Of a DNA stretch of 64,000 nt, positions 35,910 through 45,167 are shown piece after piece; the stretch's first letter is position 1; each line of letters opens with the position of its first letter. Made by a program: the position numbers and the translations under genes. Source of the stretch: Monarcha castaneiventris obscurior. Taxonomy: Eukaryota; Chordata; Aves; Passeriformes; Monarchidae. The notes under the pieces are model-generated. The model was given only the letters and a program-made list of their open reading frames with translations, made no database searches and was not told the origin of the DNA. The DNA lies in the NCBI GenBank assembly GCA_026261815.1, contig JAMPIT010000484.1, positions 15,598,501-15,662,500 on the forward strand, in the 5' to 3' direction.

Positions 35910-38665
35910 GTAATTATCCTAGGATCACCACCAATCCACAAAGATTGTCAGCAAAGTCTGGCAAAAAGGAGGAAAAATCAACACAGATACAGAGTGAACA
36001 GAAAACGTGTGTCTTACATGCACTGAATCTAACTTAAAAAAACGTATTTATATTCTGTACCCTGGGAACCAAAACTATTTTAAAATCAAAAGAGCACTAA
36101 TTAGCATCTCAATGCTTCTTTCATAGGTTTTATCAATATAAAGAAAACTGTGCAGTGGAAAGAATGATGAGCTAAAGTTGGAAAAATACGTAATTCCAAT
36201 AAAATATCATTGCACTGATGCCATGGCTTTAAAAATCATAAGATAGTAGTGTAAAATTAAGATAAAAATTTATTCTCATTTCTGACTTTTTCTGATCTTG
36301 GAGAATGTGAACTGCTAAATCTCCCTTTCTGGATCTCACACACTGTGAGATACAGTGCTTGCCTTCAGGACCATTTCAACAAGCATTTGAATTGAAAAAA
36401 AAAAAAAAAATCAACTCCTTCCCTCTTATTCTATCCCTTGACTTTTCAAGTTAGAAAGTAATCCTGAGAGGGGGAACCACCTCCACCTTAAAAGCTTTAA
36501 ATAACACCCACTTCAAGTTTAAACATACGACCTAAAACTTGACAGTCACTTCCCAAAAGCAGAAGGAGCACAAAGTCCACTACCAGCAGCAACACTGATA
36601 CTCCAAGAGACCAAAACAAAGATGACATATAAAATCTGCTAATCATCAAGCAGGATGATTGAGATGAACAACACAAAAGAAAGCTGTTACAGGTCCAGAA
36701 AACATTTGCAACTTGTACAGACTCCACTGTTTCAAGTCAATGACCAATCTACGAGACACAGAACTGCACGCTTAAAAAGTCAAGAAACCGAATCCCAAGA
36801 CTATTCTGTAGCATTAAAGCTGCCATGTCATTATAGGAACAATGGATGTAATGAAAGCCCTGTGGTTTCAGGCACTGGAAGCTCTCTCCCTAAAATGCCC
36901 CTTGCTAAAAACCTTCAGGTTTAATTTTCCCATGCACTTAAAGGACACTGTAGTGGATTTAACATGAATCATTTCACTGTCAGCGTGTTCGTGTAATTAA
37001 GTTGCCACGTGCCTCAAGTGCATCAGTTGTAGGACAATTACTTAAATCAAGCCAGCACAAAATGATTGTATTGATGTCTGCATCACTGCATGATGATCAT
37101 GCCACGGCCAAACTCCACAAGTGGAAGCACAGCAATGATGTTAAGGTGAATTCCAAATGCAGGGGATTCAAAAGGCAACCATGACAGAAAGATTGTGTTC
37201 TACAGTTGTCACTGGTCTGCCACGAAATGACCAAGAGAGCCCCTGAAAAGTATTACTCAAACATACTATGGCACATGGTTTTTTTACTCATTAATATCTT
37301 CCCCATGAGGCAGTGAAAGGGCTCCCAGAATATAAAGATTACACCATGCAAAACCTCTATCAGTCATTAACATGTCAGCTTACACTTAATCCACCTTTTC
37401 CCCACAGCAATTGCTTAGGAGATTTGCCAGGTTTAAGAATCAGATAAGATAACTCAATACCGGCAAATTAATAGTAGAGGGGGAAAAAAACAGCAAAGGA
37501 AAACCCATACAGATCAATAACTACAGAGATCTGCCAGTGTTCCCCTGCTCTCTGCCTTGCACTGCTGTGTCCCCTGGAGAAGGAGCGTGAGGTGTCCCAG
37601 GGTAAGTGCCCAGCACGGACACACCAAACAACAGCAAAACCATTCTCCCAACACTCCCGTGCCACCTCCTAACTATGAGTCATTAAAAAAGGAAGGGAGA
37701 TCAGTTTTATTTGGTTGCTTGTCTTGTCCATAAGCATCTTCCCAACGTAGGTTCTGGGAAGAACCAGATTTCATTCTCACCCCTCAATCACAGTAACAAT
37801 TCACAAACCAAATGCAAAAGAGGAAGTGGCTGAATCGAAGGCAGGAAGGCCACTAAGTCTTCTCCCTAGAGATGATCTTTTAGATAGATAGATACCTTTT
37901 TTTTTTTTTTTAATTGTAAAATCCATGTCAGTAACGCCTACCACACAAGAAACCTAGGCTTTCAGTTAATTGATCTACTTTTATCTTCGCATTGATTTAC
38001 TTTGTCCCAACAGTTGGCTATTTTGAAACAGTAATCACAGACCGCAGCCAGACCACGAATCCATCCTGCTGGATGCTGTAGATGCTACAAGTTACAGCCC
38101 CCACACCTGAAGGAGCAGAACTACTTGCCATTAACAACTTTTCCTCTTACAAGTCAGATGTTCCTGACCAGTTCACACACACCGCAAACCTTAAGTAGGT
38201 TGCAACAATGATTATTTCTGAAGTTACAAGGTGGATTATCATTTTCTCCAGTGTGAGTTTTGCGTGGTGCACCTTATATTCTGCCTCACAGAACTGTACG
38301 CTATGGTAACCTCCTGGGCTACTGACAGCACCCAGCTCCCATGAAGGAAGGAAGGAACAGCAAAGAAACAGCAAGTTAGGCCTTTTCTTTCGCTGCTAAA
38401 ACCTCTCCCACCAAAATTCTGCTGTCAGAGTGGGTGAAACTGAGAGACATGAGGGTTACCATGTACAATCTTTTTATGATGGCAACAAGTTTCTCCAAAG
38501 TAGATATAATTGTTTCGCCAAAGCACGCATGTGACTGTGAAATAGGCATCACTGGCCTATTTCTCAATAAATAAGGGCCCTGTAGAACTGCAATAGCGAA
38601 TGTAGTTAAAAATTCACAATTAACTGCCCGCGCTGTTTTTCTTCTCCTTTCATTATTTCCACTGT
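35910..38665. other. Gene-free stretch left of the CpG island
   Basis: This contains A16 at 36395-36410, a short (TAGA)3 followed by T15 at 37881-37911, and AT-leaning unique sequence. The minus frames at 38147-38374 and 38376-38708 are open but carry no motif I can name and no strong splice pair. It is most likely the first part of intron 1 of the minus-strand gene. Confidence 0.4.
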
Positions 38666-38689
38666 GGGGGGGTTGGGGGGGGAGAGGGG
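38666..38689 (+). other. G-quadruplex-prone G-rich tract
   Basis: G7-TT-G8-AGA-G4 on the plus strand meets the pattern of four or more G-runs with short loops. It sits at the left shoulder of the CpG island, about 1.2 kb inside the proposed minus-strand transcript, where the C-rich strand would be in the RNA. Structure is predicted from pattern only. Confidence 0.5.
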
Positions 38690-39305
38690 CTCGGTAGCAA
38701 GTTTGCAAAAGCCACAGACGGAAAACTTGCTCAGTCCTTCCGATGCGGGCATTCCGCCCTCCCGCTCCCAGCCGGCGCTGCCCGGGCGGGAGCCCTCCCG
38801 CAGCCGCTGCCCCGGCGCCGCTCCCTTCCCGGCCCGAAGTTGGCGTCCCGGGGCATCCCCGGCGGCCGCCCGGGCAGTGTCACCGGCGGCCGATTTACGA
38901 CTTCAGGTGCAGGAGCGGCGGGGCAGCGCAGACCGACTCCCCGAGAGACAAAGGCTGCGTGTCGCTCGCCGGAGCGCCGCCGGGCGCGGAGCCGCCGGAG
39001 GTGCGGAGCGGCGGCGGCGGCGCGCACACAATGCCCGGCCCCGCGGCAGCGCAGGCCCCGCAGCGCGGGCGGCGGCGCTGCGGGAGAGCCGCCGGCACGG
39101 CCGCGGAGGCGGCGCCCGCCCCTCTCCCCCCACACCCACCCACCCAGCCCGACCGGGAGGCGAGAGCCGCTCGCTGACGGGCCACTTGACGGGGACCGAC
39201 GCCAGCCGCTGCCCCGGGCGGGACGCGCGCCGCGCCGAGCGGAGCGCGGCCGCGCCCGGCGGGGGTGCGGAGCGGAGCGGCGCGGGGTTTAAAGGTCCCC
39301 TTCCA

Positions 39306-39316
39306 CCGCCATTTTG
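39306..39316 (-). promoter_or_regulatory. YY1-type site (CAAAATGGCGG on minus)
   Basis: The plus strand reads CCGCCATTTTG, so the minus strand reads CAAAATGGCGG, a very good match to the YY1 consensus AAnATGGCGGC. In many vertebrate promoters this motif lies just downstream of the start site in the sense direction. Here it lies about 500 bp inside the proposed intron 1, so it may mark an alternative minus-strand start. The ATG within it opens only a seven-codon frame (MAVEGDL, then stop). Confidence 0.55.
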
Positions 39317-39813
39317 AGGGGGAGGGGGGCGAGCGAGAGGCGCTCGGTGGGCTCTGCCCCCCGCGGGCGCGGGCAGGGACCGGCCGCGCTGGGGCGGCGT
39401 CGCGGCGCGCACAAAGTTCCCGCGGGGGCCGGGCGCGTCCCCGGGCGGGCGCGGGGCCGGCCGGGAGGGCAACTTCGGCCGAGCGCGCCGCGGGACGCCG
39501 CGGGCCCCTGGCGGGAGCGCGCAGAGTTGCGCGCGGGCAGTTGCGCGGCGGCGCCCGGCCAGCCCCGCGCATCGCTCCTCGGCGCGGCCGAAGGCGCGTC
39601 CCCCTCGCGCTGCCGCCGCCGCCTCCCCGCCGCGCTCCGCCTGCCTCTTCCCTCCTCCTCCTCCTCCTCCTGCCTCGCCGCCTTTTTCCCGCATCCAAAC
39701 TTCGTGAGCCCGGAAAAACCCTCCGGGCCCCGTGCCCCGCCGGCAAAACGCCCCCAACAGCTGCGCCCGAGGCCGCTCCGCCCGCGCGCGGGCGCCGCCG
39801 CCGCCCGCCTCAC

Positions 39814-39905
39814 CTGCGGGGAGTTTTTCCAGCCCTGCGCCGCTGCCGGGGCTCGGGCTCCCCGGCGCTCCGCTCACTGCCTCATTCCAATATGGCACGG
39901 CCCGC
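39814..39905 (-). other. Proposed first exon of a minus-strand gene (likely 5' UTR)
   Basis: On the minus strand CTCCCCGCAG|GTGAGG places a strong 5' splice site after 39814, with intron 1 starting at 39813. It is the best donor I found on either strand of the island. Upstream on the same strand are the YY1/CArG-like element (39887-39895) and the NRF-1 palindrome (39910-39919), so transcription probably starts near 39900, giving an exon of roughly 75-100 nt. The only ATG, at about 39885, gives MRQ then a stop, so the exon is most likely non-coding. The gene is unidentified, and its coding exons may lie left of the window or include the 30.8-kb cassette. Confidence 0.5.
39887..39895 (-). promoter_or_regulatory. 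CCATATTGG element: YY1 / CArG-like, with adjoining GGAATG
   Basis: CCATATTGG (minus sense) contains the YY1 core CCATnTT. It also resembles an SRF CArG box but is one base short of CC(A/T)6GG. It overlaps GGAATG (CATTCC at 39883-39888), the core of a TEAD site. The cluster sits within about 20 bp of the inferred start site. Of the three factors YY1 is the best supported by fit and position. Confidence 0.4.
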
Positions 39906-39909
39906 CAGA

Positions 39910-39919
39910 GCGCATGCGC
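39910..39919. promoter_or_regulatory. NRF-1 palindrome GCGCATGCGC
   Basis: This is an exact match to the NRF-1 core palindrome. It lies immediately upstream of the proposed minus-strand start. NRF-1 sites at this position are typical of TATA-less CpG-island promoters. No TATA box is placed properly for this start; a TTTAAA at about 39288 is too far away. Confidence 0.65.
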
Positions 39920-40064
39920 CCGCCGCCCGCCCGCCTGCCTCCCCCCTCCCGCCCCTCCGCCCTCCCCTCCCCTCACGGCTTTTCGGGCGCTCCGGCTCCC
40001 TCCTGCCGCGGGCGCGCCGAGCCCGCCGCCGCCGCCGCCGCCCGCCCGGCCCCGCGGGGCCCGG

Positions 40065-40073
40065 CCCCGCCCC
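40065..40073 (-). promoter_or_regulatory. GC box (Sp/KLF site)
   Basis: CCCCGCCCC on the plus strand reads GGGGCGGGG on the minus strand, a consensus Sp1 site about 165 bp upstream of the inferred minus-strand start. Confidence 0.5.
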
Positions 40074-40183
40074 TGCCCCCGCCGCGCTGCCCCGGGCTGC
40101 TGCCCCCGGACACCTGCTCCCGCCGCGCCGGGGGCAGCGCGGGCTCGGCCGCCGGTAACGGGACGCGCCGCCGCCACTCTGCC

Positions 40184-40197
40184 GGGGCGGGGCGGGC
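40184..40197 (+). promoter_or_regulatory. Overlapping GC boxes (Sp/KLF)
   Basis: GGGGCGGGGCGGGC contains two overlapping Sp1-type cores. It lies about 280 bp upstream of the inferred minus-strand start and works in either orientation. Confidence 0.5.
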
Positions 40198-40292
40198 GTC
40201 CACGCCCTGCCCGGGCGCCGCGGGAAGGGACACAGCCCGGCGGGCGAACAGGCGGTGGGTGCCCGCCGCGGGATGCGCGGTCCCGTCTCCAT

Positions 40293-40304
40293 CCCCCCCC
40301 CCCC
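40293..40304 (+). repeat. Poly-C tract, C12
   Basis: Twelve consecutive C are followed by GCCCC. On the minus strand it is a G-run. With the second run about 75 bp away it could form i-motif or G4 structures; sequencing error in run length is also possible in such a tract. Confidence 0.8.
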
Positions 40305-40379
40305 GCCCCGGCGAGGATTTAGTCCCCTTCCCCTCGGAGAGAACCGGCCCCGTCGGTCGGGGCGCGGGGACCGGCGGCG

Positions 40380-40390
40380 CCCCCCCCCCC
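40380..40390 (+). repeat. Poly-C tract, C11
   Basis: Eleven consecutive C are followed by GCGGGG. It is the second long homopolymer of the island and lies in the region upstream of the proposed minus-strand start. Confidence 0.8.
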
Positions 40391-41561
40391 GCGGGGCCGC
40401 GCAGCCGGCGGGGCCGCGGCAGCGCCGCAGTTGGCGGGGAGCGGGCGGGCGGCATCGGCCGCGCCGTCCCCCCCACCCAGGGCGGAGACCGGCGCCCCGC
40501 GCACTCGCCGCCGCTGCCCGCGGCGCAGCGAAGCGAAAGAAAAAGGAAGCGGGTTGTGCAACACCGCGCTCCTGCCCGTGCGGCGGGGACGGAGGCGCGG
40601 AAAGGGAGCGCCCCCCGCCCCGATCCGCGTAGCCGGTCCGCACCGAGGCGGTGGCCGGCGACGAGCCCGCCGGTCAGCGGGGGACAGCGGGAGCAGAGCG
40701 CGAAAAGCCTTTGCGCTCCCCGGGAGCGCATCCGCCCGGCGGCGGCGGCCGCAGACGGCGGCGGGAGCGCTGCGGCCGCGCTCCGGTCCGCTCGCCGCCG
40801 GCAGGGACGCGCTCCCGGGCCGCGGGCTCTCGGCCGGCTCGCCCAGCCCGCGGGCACCGGAGCTCATCCGTGCGTACGTGCCCTCGCGTCGTGCTGGACA
40901 CCAGTTGCTACCGACCCGAAGCGAGCGTTCCGAGGCGAAGAGCAGGCGGATCGAGTGAGCTGTAATGGTTTGTCTCTGGAGCAAAGAAGTGCCAACAAAT
41001 AAACAGAGCGGCAGTGCCGGAACAGCGGGCAGGAAGAACGAATGGAACCATGAACTTGCTCATTACGCATCCAGCGGGCAGACCGCACACACCGCTCTGC
41101 GCGCCGCGGCACCGCGGAGACGCGCCGGGCTCCGGTTACTCCCGAGCGACGCGGTGCGATGCCAGGCAGGATAGAGCCGGCCACGCAGCCCCTCTCGCAG
41201 GAGAGATGCTGCTCTCCACGAGGATACGAAACCTCCGTTTCCCGCTGGCTTGAAGTGAAAAAGCGGCGATGTTTCTGGTGGTACTCGGCAGGGAGCACAG
41301 CGCGCCCGCCGCCCGGGACAGCGGGGCCCGCGTCGGGCAGGAGCCGCTGCGGGGCTCGCAGCGGCCGCGGCGCTGCCCAAGGACGGGCCCCGCGGGGCTG
41401 GAGCGCTTCTTGCCCGCGGTTCCGTTTCCCGGAGCGGCGGCCCGCCCGCTCCCGCTGCTGCTGCCGCCGAGGGGCGGGCGAGGCCCGGGCCCTCCGCTAG
41501 AGGGGGGTCTCGCCATGCCGATCCGCAGGGCCCCGCCGAGCGCTCCCGGCCCGGCGCCGCG

Positions 41562-41604
41562 CAATTAACCATTCAAATGAACCCTCTGCCGCACCGCCTA
41601 ATTG
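41562..41604. promoter_or_regulatory. AT-rich pocket with paired homeodomain-type cores in the island
   Basis: Inside otherwise GC-dense DNA sit CAATTAA (41562-41568), ATTCAAAT (41571-41578) and TAATTG (41599-41604). TAATT-type cores are bound by homeodomain proteins, and ATTCAAAT is close to a POU octamer. Retention of such a pocket in a CpG island suggests a conserved regulatory element, but conservation cannot be seen from one sequence. Confidence 0.3.
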
Positions 41605-41740
41605 AGTCCCAGCAGACGGCGGCTGCATAACCGAGCGCCGCTCCAGGCAGCCCCGGGCCAGCCCGGCCAGACTTCGGGAGTCCCCCGGAACATCTCCGCG
41701 GCCACCGCCAGGCACGGCGGCCACCCCCTCAGCAAAGCAC

Positions 41741-44700
41741 AGCCGCTGAGAAACTGAGGACTTGTTCTGCAAAAGCCCCAAACTAGTGCGCGACAGGAAG
41801 AAAAACTCAAAAGTCAGGTATCACAAACTTCTCAGGCTGACAAAGGCGAGAAGCACGCCCTTTCAGACTGCTCGTCGATCCTGGAAATGAGTCCTTGGTA
41901 AACACAACGGCGTACGGAAAGAAACGTGATCCACCAGTGTGCTCCGTGAAACATCTAAACGATCTTCTGTGTCCTAATAATCGTCAGTCACAGAAGGACA
42001 GCTGTTTACAGAACCCTCGCCTGGCCAGCTCCATGATACGTTCACTTTGTGTTATCTCTGGTGATTTGGAGGTTATAAAGGCACGGAAAGGAAGCGGAAT
42101 CTTTCTGGACCTTCTGGCATGTTAGCAAACCTCCTGAAACACGGCGCTAACACACTGCAAATACACATTTCATCACACGGGGATTAAATCTCCCTTATAT
42201 CCTCTTTTCAGGAATGGCAATTTGTGAGAAACCCAACACCATTTTATTATCCGGTTTGGAGGATGAACTGAGTAACTAAGCTGCCATCAGACAGCCAAGG
42301 TGCCTTGCTTCTATCTTCAAGGCTTTTCTAGCATCCACTCTTCTGAAACTAGAAACTTTCTCATTTCCAGTGTAACTGTATTCACTTCCAATTTATAGCC
42401 ATTTGGTCTTTACCATATTGCCCTTCAAATTAAATAACTTTGCCTCTCTGATATTTACCTAAAAAGTCCCTATAAATAGCAATTAGATCATCCATTCTCA
42501 GTCCTTCTGCTTTGCTTTTAATCTTCTCTCCAAATAGGTTTTCCACTCCTCCAGCGTCCTTTTATACCTTCTACCCTGTGTGCACTGTTCTAAACAAGGT
42601 CTTAACAACTGCCTTGTACCACGATATTAATACCTCCTGAAAATACCTCACTTGCTGCATCCCAGAATACATTAGCATTTTTAAGACCACATTAGAGTGG
42701 CATCATAGTTATCCTACAACCAATAACATACCTGGATTCCTCTTCTTGTAATCTCACATTTGATGAACCTCTGAGCTTACTTGCAGTTATTCTAATTAAT
42801 CTGTAAGTGCATGACTTCTTGCTATAATATTCCAACCCATTTCTGGTACTCCAAGCAATAGATCAATTGTGCTAGAGCAATTTAAGATACTATGCCATAA
42901 AAATATGCATCTTGTCCTATTTTTAAATTTATTTACCACCCAGCCTGCTCAGAGGTTTCCCCTTTTCCAGCAGCTCCCTGCAACCTGTCCACACCTTTGG
43001 CCATGTCAGGAAGGTGGCAAATGTTGTCCCTGTAAAGCAGCCTGCTCCTGAGCTTCTGTGAAACATCCTGGCTTCAGGCTACCCACAAACTCCTCGGTAT
43101 GTCCCATTTCTTCAACCAAAGCTATCCCTGGCAACACATGAGTCTCTAAGAACCACAACGGTTCACCTGTTTCCCCTACAGCCACACACTGTGTTTTGGC
43201 ACTTCTTGTTTTGGTGCAGACTGTGGTAGGCCATTTCTTCTACAAAATTAAACTGGAATGCTTCATGCAAAATAAGCCACGTCTTTCAGGAATCTTCTAA
43301 TCATTAAAAACTTATTTTCCTTGTTTACATTAAGTGATTAATGAGGAATTCTGAATTTTCCCTTAATTGATTCTGTAAGTCACATATATTGTTAGCATCA
43401 CACCAGCTTTTCCTTCAGTTGTTCTCTCACATTAGGGAAGACCTGTTTTGAAGCTGAAGCGTTCAAGCTGTGTGAGCAGCATTAGATAATCAGTAGCCAG
43501 GTTTAAGTGCCAGCCAGTTTCCCCTAGCAGGGCTTTCTGCTCCTTTCAGTGAAACTTTCAGCTTGCCTTTGTTTTGCTACATTAATTAGCACCACACTCC
43601 TATAGACTGCAAGTGCCAAGAAGTCCCTCTGAACTTTTCTGTTGACAGCAGGCTCAAGCTGCACATCCCTGCACTGAGAACAGGACTGGTGTGGGTTTGC
43701 AGTTCTGTGCTTGTACTCAAATGAAGCTTGTGGAACAGAGCATTCCCCTTCAGTGAAGTGGGGATAATTCATTTACAAGAACACTGTATCTGTGGGAGCA
43801 AAACGCAGAGAAAAATGCTTTGAGTTACAGATATATTAATTCAAATTAGTTAACACGTTGGTTAAAAGCTTTTGTCCCTACTTACAGGGTAGATTTGGCT
43901 GAGTAAAGGTTGTAAGATGTATGAAGAACATATATGGGTCTTACTGGAATTACTATTTGTGTCTTACGTAGGGAATCCAAGAGTGCTTCTGAAATCCTTG
44001 GATCCCTTGTGACCTTCATCTGCAACCCAACTCATTAATGGGGAAAACTGGTGTTTGTGGAGGAAACAGGGCCCTTACAAGAGCTGCAGGGCAAACATTG
44101 CCCAGGATGCCCAAAGGTGAGCTGAGACCAAGCTGAGTCAGTTTGACTCTCCACAGAGAGCTCGACACAGTGGTTTGAGCTCATGAAGTTTTCCATAACT
44201 ACAGGGACTTTCTCAGAAAATGCTGTTGATCTTCAGCTGTTACCTTAGAACTGCATGTCTTCTTCCAAAATGTATTCTACTGCAGTGTTAAAGCAAATTT
44301 GCCAAGGGCTTTTTAACCTTCAATGCTCTCCACAGCTTGTACTTCTGGGGATAATAAGCAGAGACATGCACTGAAGTATTTGCAGTTGCCATTTCTGTGG
44401 CCAGTGGATCAGACTAACCCAGAAAACCTCCTGTGGGTGACTGAGTGACATCCCTGGACTTCTGCTTTGCTCCTCCTGTTTTCAGACTTGGGTTAGCCTG
44501 AAAATTATGGCAGTTTCAAAGCTGGTGAAAGGCAGAGCTGGAAGCCCTGTGAAAGGCAATCAGTTCATTCTCAAAGGAACCCTAATACAGACACAAGGGA
44601 AGAGCCACTCAGACTCTTCCCTTCGCTGTTGCAGACGTTGCTGATGGCACACAAGGTTCAGACCATGCAGCTCCTTCAGTGGCCTTGTTAAAGATGTTCC

Positions 44701-44917
44701 TGCCATAGCAGCAGGTGCCAGGTGTGCCAGCAGGGTGTGGTGTGGACACTGGGGATGTTAATAGTTATCGAGGCAACACTTCCTTTCACATATTAAAGGC
44801 ATTTTGTTGGCATGCAGATATGCTTGATCAGGTTCAGCTGTAGGATGATGGGAAGAAACAGATCCAAGTGGTTTGCTCCATACCTTCCATTCCCCAGCTG
44901 CCTGCTTTCTGGTTTAG
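41741..44917. other. Gene-free flank right of the CpG island
   Basis: Sequence returns to AT-leaning composition. A plus-strand donor-like GTCAG|GTATCA at 41817/41818 could end a short plus-strand transcript from the island, but no start site or partner acceptor was found. No repeat family was recognised up to 44.9 kb. Confidence 0.4.
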
Positions 44918-44965
44918 AGACTCCAGACTTGGCACAAGAAGGCTTTGTCATTTTAGTGATTTTAG
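44918..44965 (+). other. Exon-like cassette, 48 nt, abutting CR1
   Basis: The acceptor CTGCCTGCTTTCTGGTTTAG| ends at 44917 and the donor GATTTTAG|GTAAGT follows at 44965/44966, both strong. Two of three frames are open. It ends about 30 bp before a CR1 fragment. No family was recognised; it is possibly a lncRNA exon or chance. Confidence 0.2.
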
Positions 44966-44994
44966 GTAAGTGACAAAAATAAGAGGCCACAGAG

Positions 44995-45167
44995 CTCCAT
45001 CACCAGCTCCATTGCCCTTCTCTGGACACACTCCAGCCCCTCAATGTCTTTCTTGTAGTGAGGGGCCCAGAGCTGAATACAAGATTCAAGGTGTGCCTGC
45101 TACAGCCAGGGGACCATCACTGCCCTGGTCCTGCTGGACACACTATTTCTGATACAATCCAGGATGC
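44995..45167 (-). mobile_element. CR1 LINE fragment (internal 3' region)
   Basis: The plus strand reads TTGCCCTTCTCTGGACACAC near 45011, then CAGCCCCTCAATGTCTTTCT near 45033, a 'GTAGTGAGGGGCCCAGAGCTG' run, and CCCTGGTCCTGCTGGACACAC near 45121 with TTTCTGATACAATCCAGGATG after it. This is the antisense of the CR1 3' third, so the element is on the minus strand. Both ends are lost; similarity stops at about 45167. The small ORFs at 44970-45152 and 45058-45243 read through it and are not genes. Confidence 0.9.

Larger units (their letters stand above)
38740..41740. promoter_or_regulatory. CpG island promoter, about 3 kb
   Basis: From about 38740 the sequence changes abruptly to very high G+C with frequent CG dinucleotides, and returns to AT-leaning sequence after about 41740. 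It holds GC boxes, an NRF-1 palindrome, YY1-type sites, short CGG/CCG runs (for example 39010-39022 and 40024-40043) and two long poly-C runs. Such islands in vertebrates mark promoters of broadly expressed or developmental genes. Very long open frames on both strands here come from the scarcity of stop codons in GC-rich DNA and are not evidence of coding. The best start-site evidence is on the minus strand; bidirectional activity is possible. Confidence 0.9.

Noticed and set aside
38903..40177. 424-codon minus-strand frame spanning the proposed first exon
   Set aside because: It runs across the strong donor at 39813 and the start-site elements, has low-complexity Arg/Gly/Ala composition and no domain.
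39314..41002. 562-codon plus-strand frame and several other long frames on both strands of the CpG island
   Set aside because: They overlap on both strands and in several frames, consist mostly of Arg, Ala, Gly and Pro, and follow from the rarity of stop codons in GC-dense DNA. No domain is visible.
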